Below, piece by piece: positions 1-10,270 of a stretch of DNA of 64,000 nt (its first letter is position 1; each line of letters starts with the position of its first letter). The stretch comes from Cyrtodaria siliqua. Taxonomy: Eukaryota; Mollusca; Bivalvia; Adapedonta; Hiatellidae. Both the position numbers and the translations under genes were made by a program. The notes beneath the pieces are model-generated. The model searched no databases, had not been told where the DNA came from, and saw only the letters and a list, made by a program, of their open reading frames with translations. The stretch spans positions 1 through 64,000 of the forward strand of contig JAWPHD010010388.1 of assembly GCA_037043455.1 (NCBI GenBank), given 5' to 3'.

Positions 1-1020
1 GACGCGTTTACCGACGTCATTGCCTCCATCCGGGTATCAGCCTGACGTCACAACGCCCGAAGTAAACTTGAGTGTGCATACCATCTGTGGACAGGAAGGT
101 GTTTGTATGTCATTCTTCTACTCCGGAAGAACCTCAGTATTGCCAGCTGCACGATGTTGTTGTTCTGAACGCGACAGTTGGGCTCAATAGAATACCATCG
201 TCGCAATACTACATCAGAGAAGGTAAATGCATATTGTTTTAATGCCTCCTTAGATATTTTCTCGTTGGACTTTAGCATTAAAGTACTACCTGCAATATAT
301 AAACTACCATGGAACGTCCCTAACTATTTTGGGGTAATACCCTAAAGTGGTCCTCAGTTAAGACCTTGTCAAACAGGGATATACGACTAAAATTAAATTA
401 CGACGGAATGTCTTCTATAATCCAATAAAATAAAACCATTTGCATCAGTTTCATATAATATATTGACGTGCACCAATATTGGACTCTATTTTCCGTCCAA
501 TATAATTAAAACACTATTGTAGTGTGGTTCCTTTGATTTGCAACGCAGTAACTCGTTTAATCAGAATAACTAAGGAGGCGGAGCTATATCGCGCACTGAC
601 TTACAACAAACAGTTAGAAAACGGTAGTTTGTTTCTGACAGGATCATCTCGGTGTTAAAATAAACAAACTCGCTGAGATCAGACTCTATTACAAAACAGG
701 CTTCACTTTCGTATGAAGGCGCTAGTGCACTACCACACTAACGTACATTACAGAGAAAGTATCTTTGAAACTATGCTGAACTTGCTAACCATATTTTAAA
801 ATGCAAAATATTGTCAATTAATAAGACTTAATCATAAAATTACATTTCTAAAATTAAAGTTAAATAGAGTTTGTTGATACATTTTTTAATACTGTATTAA
901 GCTTAAGTTTATAACACATATCAAATCATGGCATTACATATTCATTAAAACACAAATGAAATAAAAGGGACTGGAGCGATCCCCAAGTACAGTGGATGTC
1001 GTTTCAAATACAACTGACAC
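1..1020. other. No gene recognised
   Basis: AT-rich sequence with short open frames only. I see no protein motif, RNA gene or repeat shared with the rest of the window. Confidence 0.4.
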
Positions 1021-1415
1021 CATTGTTTCACAGTGTGACTATACCATATGATCTATGACGGCATTATTGCTAATTCTTGAAGAAAAAACTGTAAACATTC
1101 GCCAACATTGAAAGCTTTAGATGGCGATAAGATGTTTTTTTCTTAAACCATTTTCTTTTAAAGAAAACGCATTCAAACGCAAAAAATGTACGCTACACTC
1201 GACTGATATTCCTTTTTTTGTGAAATTTGGAACTTTTGGGAAAACCTTTGGAAAACTTCTAAAGAGCACCAGAAATAATTTGCTAATCCTTGAAGCGTAC
1301 TTTAATTTTGCGCATATTATGAACAAAATCCATGCATATTCCTCGATTTTAACACAAAAACTTCCCACATTATTATTTACATCAGGGTAAGTGGATGGGT
1401 TTTGGGATCCTATCC
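1021..1415 (+). repeat. Dispersed repeat B, copy 1
   Basis: About 300-380 bp match the reverse complement of 17527-17840, including the run GCTAATTCTTGAAGAAAA, the motif AACATTCGCC, GATGGCGAT and GTGAAATTTGG, at roughly 85% identity by eye. Open frames on both strands are about 90-100 residues, but the two copies share no common intact frame, so I treat it as non-coding. The edges are approximate and no terminal structure was found. Confidence 0.7.
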
Positions 1416-1807
1416 GCAAGGATTAATTAATTTTTAAAATATGATAATCCGTAAAGCCGATTATTTTATGCTAAACCGTGAATTCATTTGTTGTTCTAAA
1501 TTATCTAAAACATTATAAAACCTAAGATGTTATCGCTATTTTTTCCGTCGTCAGACCTTCGTCCCGTCGCTGTTATCTTCCGTCGTCGTCGTAACATTTA
1601 AACAACACCTCTGAAATCACCTGGGCGAAACTTCATATGACTTCACAGGAACGATTTCCGGGTGGTTGTCTCTCAATGTTATTTAAAATCTGGCAATCCA
1701 CCAGAACTCTGGTTGTCATGCCAACAGAAGAAACATGTAGGAAGGTATGATATAGTCCTGCAGTTTTATATTCTGATACAAGTCCATTGTTAACCCTTAC
1801 TAAACAT
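1416..1807. other. No gene recognised
   Basis: Nothing recognisable on either strand apart from a short run of CGTCGTCGTC-like triplets near 1585. Confidence 0.4.
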
Positions 1808-1867
1808 AACTAGAACAGATTCGAAGGCGTGCCGATCGCAAATACCCACCTTTTCTTCACACACGTC

Positions 1868-1946
1868 CCCACCCACCCCCATCATCATCATCATCACCCA
1901 CCACCACTACCCACTACCACCACCCACCACCACCACCACCACCCAC
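1868..1946. repeat. CCA/CAT-rich microsatellite
   Basis: Runs of CATCAT and CCACCA units inside family A copy A1. Other copies hold only a short C-rich tract here, so this is a local expansion. Confidence 0.85.
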
Positions 1947-2038
1947 ACTCTATTATACAATTAATGTGCAAATATATGGACAAATTACACTGTAATTGAA
2001 TTATTGGTGTACTTGATGCCCCCTTCCCTAAGGCCCCA

Positions 2039-2052
2039 TCACTGACGTAGGA
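2039..2052. repeat. LINE target-site duplication, left copy
   Basis: TCACTGACGTAGGA, identical to 7815-7828. It is part of family A, whose uninterrupted copies read GTGACGTAGGAGG-like sequence at this point. Confidence 0.9.
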
Positions 2053-2555
2053 CCCCCCATCGGTGGTGGGGTGATAATAATCAACCGACTGCTCGTTACT
2101 TAGCAGAGGGTAGGACCCCCCCCCCCTCCCCCGAAATGTAACCCACCTGTTGACCGTGGGTGGCGACCCGTGTCGTTGGAGGAGGAATCCTGGTGGTTGA
2201 GTGACGTGGAGATCTGGTAGTTATCTCCACGTTACAACACACCACTTTGGTTCCGGACTTCAACTAGACGGGCGGTCAGATTAAGCTGGATCTGATCAAT
2301 CGGTTTGTCACGCCAGCTATACGGGATCCTAACTTCTTGTTTAATTCAAATCTCTCTCAACCCCTCTCGTTTAACATCTTGACCCTTTTTAATTTGTCCT
2401 GTTTAAACATAATGTAGAAAGGATCCTTTATGGCGGTGGCGCTAGGGCTAATCATTATTTCTGAACGCTATATGGCTATACTCCATGCCATTTTAAGCGA
2501 AACATAAGTGCGTCTCTTCGACTTTTTAGTTGAAGGTTATGTCGCTGGGTGATAT

Positions 2556-2594
2556 GGGGGGGGGGGGGGGGTGGGGGGGGGGGGGGGGGGGGGG
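2556..2594 (+). repeat. Poly-G tract in the LINE 5' UTR
   Basis: An almost uninterrupted run of G broken by a single T at 2572. On the other strand it reads as a spurious proline tract. It could form a G-quadruplex, and its length may be unreliable in the assembly. Confidence 0.85.
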
Positions 2595-2716
2595 TCTGAT
2601 GCGTTAGTTTTATATGAGTAGTATATGCTCTTCACATATTCTTGGCATTTGTCTGTCGGATATCCACAGCAAATGTCCTTGTTGGACTCGAGGTGGGTGG
2701 GAAGCGTGAAGAGTGA

Positions 2717-3910
2717 ATACCAATTCCCCATTATGGGACAAGAAAACGCACACGTACTACCATTATCCTTCACATTCAACAGTATTCTGGTTCTAAACGT
2801 TCCAGAAATGGACCAGGACCTCAGTCAGACTCTGAGTCTGACTCGGACACTGGTATTTCACACCTGAATTGGCCTCGATTTCTTAATGTTATATCATTAG
2901 ATGAATCCCGACCTATCAAATATCTCTCTCCTTTCGCTATCTTCAAGGCTTTACTCGGCATTTCCGGTGAGCAGAGGAGTGTAAAGAAACTTAAAAATCA
3001 AAAACTTATTGTGGAGTGTGAACGTAAATCACACTCTGACAATCTTCTTAAAGTCAGATCTTTTGTCAATATCCCTGTTGAGGTGATACCTCATATCTCC
3101 CTCAACACCTCAAAAGGTTTGGTACGCTCTAAGGAACTAGAGCACTGCAACGTTGAGGAAATGACACTTAACCTTAAATCACAAGGTGTGACTGAAGTAG
3201 TTCGTTTGAATACAAGGCGGAGTGGCATTCTCACTCCTACTAATACATTCGTGCTTACTTTCAGCACACCAACTCTTCCTAAAACTCTTCCTAAAACGAT
3301 TAAAACTGGATATATTATTCTACCAGTAGACCCTTTCATCCCAAACCCTCTCAGATGTTTCACTTGCCAAACTTTTGGGCATCATGGAGAAAGATGCAAG
3401 AGAATTGCCGTTTGCGCGCGCTGTGGCCAACAGGGTCACAGCGATTTCTCTAATCCCGCCTCTTGCGTTACTAGCAAGGGGGCCCACGGGGCTTTCTCGA
3501 AAGACTGTCCGAAATGGAAACACGAGATAGAAATTCAGAAAATAAAAATAGAAAAAAATATCTCCTTTCCTGAAGCTAGGAAACTTGTTGAGAGCCTTAC
3601 TCCGCCCACTCCATCTGGCAAATCATATGCCGATGCGAGTAGGTTTGAGAAACCGGCTACCAGGTCAATCGCGGCGCAGACCGTGGTGACCTGGCCAATA
3701 GGCTCCGACGGGTTTACTAATTTACCACTCTCTGGGTTAGGGAAGCAGTCAGAAGGATCTGATGATCCGATTGAACTGCACAACAGATTTGGAGACCTGG
3801 AGACCTGGAGATGGAGGTTGATCCAGTACATCTGGAAATCCCAAAATCTCCAAAGTCACCAAGGTCTGTCAAACTCAAAGGCCGTATATCCGTACTTCAC
3901 CCTCAAATAA
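2717..3910 (+). pseudogene. LINE ORF1 (gag-like RNA-binding protein), frame broken near the C-terminus
   Basis: The frame is open from 2717, just after a TGA at 2714-2716, to the TAA at 3908-3910 (397 codons). No ATG precedes the conserved region; the first in-frame ATG lies within it near 3160, so the original start is lost or non-standard. In order: a basic and acidic Ser/Asp-rich N-terminus, a conserved region (YLSPFAIFK, QKLIVEC, NIPVEV) like the RRM-type region of gag-like LINE ORF1s, then zinc knuckles. The first knuckle is intact (CFTCQTFGHHGERC, residues about 214-227). The second is CARC-GQQGH with a distant Cys. A third has lost a Cys (CVTS then H and KDC). An 8-bp duplication (GGAGACCT at 3791-3798 and 3799-3806) shifts the last about 35 codons. 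Known for the family: ORF1 coats the element RNA for reverse transcription. Confidence 0.85.
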
Positions 3911-6900
3911 GGTCATTCAATGGAACTGCCGAGGTTAAAACCTAATTACGATGAAATCAGCTTACTTTTAAATAAACACAACCCTGTTGCATTTTGTCTT
4001 CAAGAAACTTTCTTGAAGACTACTGAGAAGATATCTTTTAAAAACTATTCATTGTATAACTATATTTGTGATACAGGTGATAAAGCTTCTGGAGGAGTTT
4101 CGATTCTTGTGAATCGAAACATTCGTCACAGAACTGTTGCGTTGAAAACTGGTTTGCAAGCTGTTGCGGTCAGTGTTACGATGCACAGAGTTATAACAAT
4201 ATGCTCCTTATATTTACCGTCCAGTTCTTCACTAGAACTTAAAGATTTAAATCACCTAGTTGCACAATTACCATCACCATTTATACTCTTGGGGGATTTT
4301 AATGCACACAACTACATTTGGGGTTGTAAGGATATTAACGATAAAGGCAAGAAAGTCGAAGATTTCTTAGCCAAAAATAATTTGTGTCTTTTTAATGATA
4401 ACAAATCACATACTTACTTACATCCAGCTACAGGCTCTCATTCTTCCATTGAGTTAACAATATGCGATCCAACGCTTTTGGTGGATTTTTCGTGGAGTGT
4501 TGGTGACGACCTATGTGGAAGTGACCACTTCCCCATACTTCTTGAAAATATCGGCCCTCCACTTCTCGAACAAATGCAACGATGGAAACTTCGCAAAGCT
4601 GATTGGGATACGTTTCAATCTCTTTGTGAGGAACAGTTAAAGCCTTCCGTTTTCGAGGATGTCGAAGACGCAACTGCTCTTTTTACTAAAACCCTTCATG
4701 ATATAGCTGATCAAACTATTCCAAAAACCTCGGCAAATCCAAAACGCCCACATAAACCATGGTACGATGATGACTGCAAAAAGGCAGTCAGCGATCGTAA
4801 AGCTGCATTGAATGCTTTTAACTTGCGGCCAACTCAAAATAATTTAGATACTTTTAGAGTTTTTCGTGCGAAGGCCCGTCGTACTATTAAGGATAGCAAG
4901 AGGAAATCCTGGAGATCTTATGTCTCTAGACTGAACTCTCGTTCATCTCTTAAGAAGACGTGGGACATGGTCCGGAAAATAAACGGTAAAGGTAATTCTA
5001 GTTGTGTAAATCATCTTAAAACTGATAATGAGGATATTACTTCTGTCAAAGATATTACGAACACTTTGGCAGAAACTTTTTCTAAAAACTCTTCTTCTGA
5101 AAATTGTCAACCAAATATTTTAAAAAATAAGAAACTAAAAGAACAGAAGAAGCTGAATTTCAAGTCTAAAAATTTGGAGAAATACAATAAACTGTTCACT
5201 CTGAAAGAACTTCGAGAATCCCTTAAAAAGGCTCATGATACATCAGCTGGTCCTGATGATATCCATTATCAATTATTAAAACATTTACCTGAAACCTGTC
5301 TCTCTACACTTCTTGATATATTTAATAAGGTTTGGGTGACAGGAAACTTCCCAGATTCTTGGCGGGAAGCAATCGTTATTCCAGTCCCCAAACCTGGAAA
5401 GGATCACACGGACCCAATAAATTATCGCCCTATTGCTTTAACGAGTTGTATATGTAAAACCATGGAACGAATGATTAATGAGAGACTCGTTTGGTACCTG
5501 GAATCCAACAAGCTGATAACACAGTATCAAAGTGGATTCCGGCGCCAACGAGGCACAACAGACAATCTCATTCGATTTGAATCATTTATTAGGGAAGCTT
5601 TTGTAAAGAAAGAACATCTAGTCGCTGTATTTTTTGACTTGGAGAAAGCTTATGATACTGCATGGAAGTACGGTATTATGAATGATCTTCATGACCTTAG
5701 TCTTAGAGGTCGCTTGGCAATTTTTATAGAGAATTTCTTAGAGGACAGACAGTTTCTTGTCCGAATGGGTTCAACCCTCTCTGACATGCATCAGCAGGAG
5801 ATGGGTGTGCCACAGGGCAGCATACTCTCTGTCACCCTTTTCAGTATAAAAATTAACAGTATAGTTAAATGCATCAATCCAGGTGTGGATTGCTCTCTAT
5901 ATGTTGACGACTTTGTTATATGTTATCGTGCAAAAAACATGAACACTATTGAGAGACAACTGCAACAATGTCTGAATAAACTTCAGACCTGGTCGGATGA
6001 AAATGGTTTTAAATTTTCTAAATCTAAAACTTATTGTATGCACTTTTGTCAATTACGTAAACATCATGAAGACCCTCATCTAACACTGGATGGGTCACCA
6101 ATACCAGTAGTAGATGAGGCAAAATTCCTTGGTCTTATTTTCGACCGTAAATTAACGTTTATACCACACCTTAAATACTTGAAGGCCAAGTGCCTTAAAG
6201 CTCTTAATTTACTTAAAGTTGTTGCAAACACTAACTGGGGAGCAGATCGTAAAGTCTTTTTACAACTTTATAGATCTCTTATCAGATCCAAGCTGGACTA
6301 CGGCTCAATAGTATTTGGATCGACTCGCAAGTCATATTTGCAGATGCTCGATCCTATACATAATCAAGGATTACGACTAGCCTTAGGTGCCTTTCGTACA
6401 TCACCAGCCGAAAGTCTATATGTTGAAGCTAGTGAACCATCACTGTCTCATAGACGGGACAAGTTAGCCCTTCAATATGCCATTAAATTAAAATCTAACC
6501 CTTCAAACCCATTATTCGATAATGTCTTTAATCCTACTTGTGAACCTCTTTTTGATCGAAAACCGAAGGCCATCCGACCATTTGGTCTTCGTATTAAACC
6601 AAAATTAAGAGACACTGAAATCGACCTAAATTTGATTGCCAAGTACAAAGTACTACAAATTCCACCATTGACTTTGGAAACACCAACACTTATTTTCGAC
6701 CTTTGTAATATTAACAAATCCAGTACAGACCCTACTGTCTTTCAAAGCAAATTGAATGAAATTAAATCGAAATACAGTAACTTTCAACATATATACACAG
6801 ATGGTTCTAAAGATGGAGATAAGGTAGCTGCATTAGCTGTTATTCACAAACACAGCATAAAGATCCGCCTGCCTGACAAGGCCTCTATCTTTTCAGCTGA

Positions 6901-7582
6901 ACTTAAGGCAAGTGAACTTGCCTTGAATTATATTCAGGAATCTGACGATGACCATTTTGTAATCTTTTCTGATTTCCTTTCATCTCTTCAAGCACTAGGT
7001 AATATGAAACATGATAACCCAGTTGTGCTTCAACTTTTAGAAAAGTACAATTATCTTATAATTGATAATGTTATTATTTTCTGCTGGCCTCCAAGCCATG
7101 TAGGAATACATGGTAATGATAGAGCTGATAGTGCTGCTAAGGCAACATTAGATTTACATATATATAATACCAAATTACCTTATACTGATTTTAAAAGTTG
7201 TATTAACACATATATTCGTAACTTTTGGCAAACCGCTTGGGATTTGTCAGTTAACAATAAACTCCATTCAATTTAACCGTTACTCGGAGAATGGCGTTCT
7301 TCTAGTAGACCCATTCGTCGAGAGGAAGTTGCCCTAGCCCGGTGCAGAATAGGGCATACACGTTATACTCATTCATATTTATTACAAGGTGAGCAATTAC
7401 CAGAATGTATACCCTGCTTTGCACCGTTAACGGTCAAACACATATTGCTGGAATGTGTAGACTTTGATCCTATGCGTCAAAGGTACTACAATGTTAATAC
7501 TATGACCGAGTTATTTAATACTATAGATTTAAGTCTAGTTTTAGATTTTCTGAAGGAAGTCCGACTATATACATCATTATAA
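3822..7582 (+). pseudogene. LINE ORF2: endonuclease, reverse transcriptase, RNase H
   Basis: The longest intact stretch is 3920-7276 (1118 residues). The endonuclease starts upstream in another frame, where 3915-3935 encodes IQWNCRG, the N-terminal APE-endonuclease motif. A one-base loss near 3935 separates it from LKPNYDEI. Residues below count from 3920. Endonuclease motifs: QETF, GDFNAH, GSDHFPI. Reverse transcriptase: YRPIALT, FFDLEKAYD (about 570), GVPQGS, YVDD (661-664). RNase H has its acidic residues in TDGS (about 960), AELKA, FSDF and GNDRAD. A TAA at 7274-7276 stops it, but the same frame continues to 7580-7582 with a C-x2-C...H...C motif (CIPC...HILLEC) typical of these C-termini. 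The protein nicks the target and copies the RNA there. Two lesions make this copy non-functional. Confidence 0.92.
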
Positions 7583-7814
7583 TATGGTCTTGTATATATA
7601 ATTACATTTTTATATACCTGTTTTCGGGCATTCGTTGATTTACATATATAGTTTATATTACTACCATATCATCCCTTATTTTTTAATAGTTTTATCTGGA
7701 TATATTTACATTAATTTTAATTAATCCTTCATTTCTTCATATTTCGTCACTTTTTGCGCACAATATGACCTTTTTATGTGTCGACGTGCCGTAAAACACC
7801 ATTCATTCATTCAT

Positions 7815-7828
7815 TCACTGACGTAGGA
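7815..7828. repeat. LINE target-site duplication, right copy
   Basis: TCACTGACGTAGGA directly after the (ATTC)n tail, identical to 2039-2052, followed by family A sequence (GGAAACAAATG). Confidence 0.9.
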
Positions 7829-8430
7829 GGAAACAAATGTAAACAGTGTAATCCTATCATCGTAATGTTACATTTAAGATATAATTACAAAAGACATCAC
7901 ACACTCCCGCCCCCACTCCCACCCACCCACACATGGACCCGCGGGCAGACGTCCGAGATCGAAATAATACAATTGTCTGATATGATGTTTATCTTTTATT
8001 TTATAGACGATAACATACACCAAGTTATGTGCAAAAATGTGGAAAAATGACGGAGTAATTGGATGTTTAGTGTATATGACCGTTAGACACTCTGAAGGAC
8101 GCGGGGTGCTGAGCCATAATCATAATGTTTCATTTCAGACATAATTAAAAAAAATCCCCCCACAACCCTTAGCACCCGGGCAGACGTCCGAGTTCAAATA
8201 ATAAAATCGTTTGAAATGTTGTTTATATTTCATAGACGATTACATACACAAAGTTACAATGTAATCGAATTATTCGTGTATTTGACCTTTTGACCCCACT
8301 GAGGGCCACTGGGTGCGGAGGCAAAACTAATGTTGCTCTTGCACGCCGTCATTATCAGGTAAAGTCATGCCATAAGTTTGGTTGAATTCCTTTCACTGGT
8401 TTAGGAGGAGATGCGGTAACGGTCGGACGG
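7829..8430 (+). repeat. Dispersed repeat family A, copy A1, 3' part
   Basis: It continues the repeat interrupted at 2052. It holds two degenerate internal units, each with GGGCAGACGTCCGAG (near 7941 and 8177), then an ATAGACGAT(A/T)ACATACAC stretch and a GTATATGACC or GTATTTGACC stretch; the spacing is about 235-245 bp. It ends near TTTAGGAGGAGATG (about 8400). The same order appears reversed at 30425-31371 and 48585-49195. No gene is seen; open frames of up to 90 codons are not conserved between units. Confidence 0.75.
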
Positions 8431-8800
8431 ACGGACTATTATTACAGAAAACATTAAAAAAATCTTCTCGTCTAAAACCAATTGCTAGACGTCAACGTAA
8501 TTTTATAGAAATGGTGATTTGGTAACCATTTACCAATTGTTCAAACTGTGTTTAATCACTAAAAACTATGACCGCCATGGACAGGGTTCATTTTCCTATA
8601 TGGATATTTTCCTATATGGCTATATAGAAAACACTTTTTATTATAAATAAATTTTCTCGTGTAAAGCCACTAGCCAGATTTTAAAATAATTTTATATATA
8701 TGGTATCGCTTTCCAGATTTTATAAAAAAATCATGTCAATGATATCAGGGTGTCTATTATCCAGTAGGGCGATTACATTCCCTCGTGGGCCTATTGTTTT
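8431..8800. other. No gene recognised
   Basis: Contains short repeats of CCTATATGG and ATTTTATA type, with no coding or RNA signal. Confidence 0.35.
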
Positions 8801-8936
8801 AAAAAATGATATATAGGGTCCTATAGAAACCACAGCGTCCGAACGCGATGGCATCGTAGGTCCGCACTGTACTGCAAACAAGGACTTGAAACTACAATGA
8901 AAGAGACAAAAAACAACAGAAAGGGTGGTGAAGACA

Positions 8937-8985
8937 GGGTTACCGACTTGGAACGGTCAGTAGGCAATAAGACCTACTGGTTAGC
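8937..8985 (-). ncRNA. Double hairpin in the Penelope-like 3' UTR
   Basis: In the element's sense direction: stem CAGTAGG/CCTACTG with loop TCTTATTG, then at once stem ACCG/CGGT around TTCCAAGT. The same pair occurs in the plus-strand copies near 39893-39935 and 42553-42590. Lineage-2 copies (59735-59770) keep the second hairpin and have stem CAGTGGC/GCCACTG in the first, that is paired changes. It is probably a structured element of the transposon RNA; no function is known to me. Confidence 0.6.
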
Positions 8986-9291
8986 TTGAATCGATTTTAT
9001 ATGCGCACAATCCTCGCTATTATCCTGTCTTCAGCGCCCAAATAGACAAGACAGTGTAAACAAAACTAAATCCCATCAAAAGGAAATCTCTGACAATAAA
9101 GTCCACATCCAGAGAAACCAACTAAAGATATACATACAAAATAATAAACATCTCAGGATGTATCCAGAATCGTACTGAGCAACCATAGTAGTTGCAGCTA
9201 AAGAGAAGACCAATCTAGGGTACGACCAGAAAACCCGAGGGACGAAAGCTCATGCACCCACCTCCCTTAGTTGGGGTTTGAGTAGGTACAA

Positions 9292-9925
9292 TCATAGAGT
9301 CCCAAGAGGTAGTCCAGTCATCGCACAAGTGAAAAGTGAAGCGTAATGACTACCTGTAGAGGGGTCAATCACTAAACATGCAGTGCGCTGTAAAACCAAG
9401 GGGTTATATCCTTTTCTGACGAACTTCCTGATTACATTTGTAAAGTGGTCAGGAAACCCGTCAGACCCTTTTAACTTTCGAAGTTTATAGACCACATCTC
9501 CATAAAATGAGGGTTGTGATATGCCTAGTCGCAGAAGTGTTTTAAGGTTGGTGTTGTACTTTTCCAGCAGGCCCTCGTTGTGGCGGTAGTATTTAGAGAA
9601 AGATCTACGTAGTTTGTAATAACAAAAACCCTGCTGAAGAAGTTTACTTGTAATAACTTGATTACGATCATTGAAGTCTATAACATCATTACACGCTCTA
9701 GCAAATCGAATCAGCTGGGAGATATACACCCCATATGAGGTAGCACGAGGTACATCTCCATCCAGGTGTGGATAGTTAACGATGTTAACATTGAAATCAT
9801 CTCTCTTATCATAGATTTTAGTATGAATACAATCATTTGAAATCGAGAGATGAAGATCGAGAAATGCTGCTACAGTATCCGAACTGTTGGCTTTATTCAG
9901 CGTGAGCTCTGGTGGATAAATGTTA
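9292..9925 (-). pseudogene. Penelope-like reverse transcriptase, C-terminal part, interrupted by E1
   Basis: Minus-strand frame from the insertion point to a TGA at 9292. It encodes NIYPPELTLNKAN, then FLDLHLSIS, KIYDKRDDF, GVYISQLIRFAR, QGFCYYKLRRSFSK, a basic C-terminal stretch with VIRKFVRKGYNPLVLQRTACLV, and ends GLPLGTL. The FLDL...YDKRDDF block resembles the thumb region of Penelope-like and related reverse transcriptases. The catalytic YLDD is not here but at 16242-16326, past E1. The open frame runs on into E1 (to 10128), but those extra residues are E1 sequence and not part of the protein. The fingers and the rest of the N-terminus are absent, so this was a 5'-truncated copy before E1 landed. 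Confidence 0.85.
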
Positions 9926-10270
9926 CAGCTATAGAACCGTTTTATTACCGAGCACAAACTAGTTTGAAACGATAGCAAAACGAACTCAAAACGCGGCACA
10001 AAACAAACGCGTTTAACTGGGTTTCTGCATATCAACCAATGAAAATTGAAGAAAACGTTTCCAACGTTGTTTTCGACTGAAAACGGGTTTGTCTCATTTC
10101 GAGTTTTTGCGTTTGTAAGTTTAGCCAATCAGATTGCTGATATTTAGTTTGGCCAATCAGAACGCGAAACGCCTAAACTGTAAACGGTGACTGAGCAAAC
10201 GGTAAAAAACGGGTTTCTGCGTTTTTCCGTTTGACCAATGAGAATGCAGATCATTTAACTCCTAAAACAT
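9926..10270 (+). repeat. E1 left end (A-type terminal region)
   Basis: About 345 bp that match the reverse complement of 27020-27360 at roughly 80-85%. Shared landmarks are CACAAACTAGTTT, AGCCAATCAGATTGCT, CGCCTAAACTGTAAACGGTG and CCGTTTGACCAATGA. Homology to E2 continues less densely to about 10560 (AACAGCCGCCGCGC, GCGTGTGTGT, GTGTAATCGTAATAACTGA). Confidence 0.85.

Larger units (their letters stand above)
1808..2052 (+). repeat. Dispersed repeat family A, copy A1, 5' part
   Basis: The start (CGTGCC, CGCAAATACCCACC, TTCTTCACAC) matches the reverse complement of 49115-49190 and 31310-31370. Its end (TTACACTGTAATTGAATTAT, then GGCCCCATCACTGACGTAGGA) continues at 7815 on the far side of the LINE. 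It is therefore one repeat copy split by that insertion. No coding potential is seen. Confidence 0.75.
2053..7814 (+). mobile_element. Full-length non-LTR retrotransposon (LINE), RNase H-bearing I-type group
   Basis: A 5762-bp insertion into family A repeat copy A1. It is bounded by the 14-bp target-site duplication TCACTGACGTAGGA (2039-2052 and 7815-7828). Order: about 660 bp of 5' UTR, ORF1 with zinc knuckles, ORF2 with endonuclease, reverse transcriptase, RNase H and a C-terminal Cys/His motif, then a 3' UTR ending in (ATTC)n. Endonuclease plus RNase H plus knuckled ORF1 is the domain set of I/Nimb-type LINEs; the exact clade is inferred. The copy is dead: ORF1 and ORF2 each carry frame-breaking lesions. 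A second 3' end of the same family lies at 30352-30415 on the other strand. Confidence 0.9.
8801..9925 (-). mobile_element. Penelope-like element copy P1 (3' part)
   Basis: On the minus strand: the reverse transcriptase C-terminus, then about 490 bp of 3' UTR ending in CTATATATCATTTT at about 8801. The same 3' UTR occurs on the plus strand at 39345-39480, 39507-40075 and 42056-42718, and its tip at 63722-63776, each truncated at a different 5' point. Five-prime truncation and tandem end copies are typical of Penelope-like elements. That assignment rests on those features and on protein resemblance, and I cannot exclude a related reverse transcriptase class. E1 interrupts the coding part at 9925; the rest is at 16242-16326. 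Confidence 0.75.

Noticed and set aside
2537..2779. Proline-tract open frame on the minus strand
   Set aside because: Produced by the poly-G run in the LINE 5' UTR.
8930..9000. Hammerhead ribozyme, known in some Penelope-like elements
   Set aside because: I looked for CTGANGA and GAAA core boxes around the conserved hairpins and found none in the copies here.
9926..10128. N-terminal extension of the reverse transcriptase frame into E1
   Set aside because: These codons belong to the E1 end; the true continuation is at 16242-16326.
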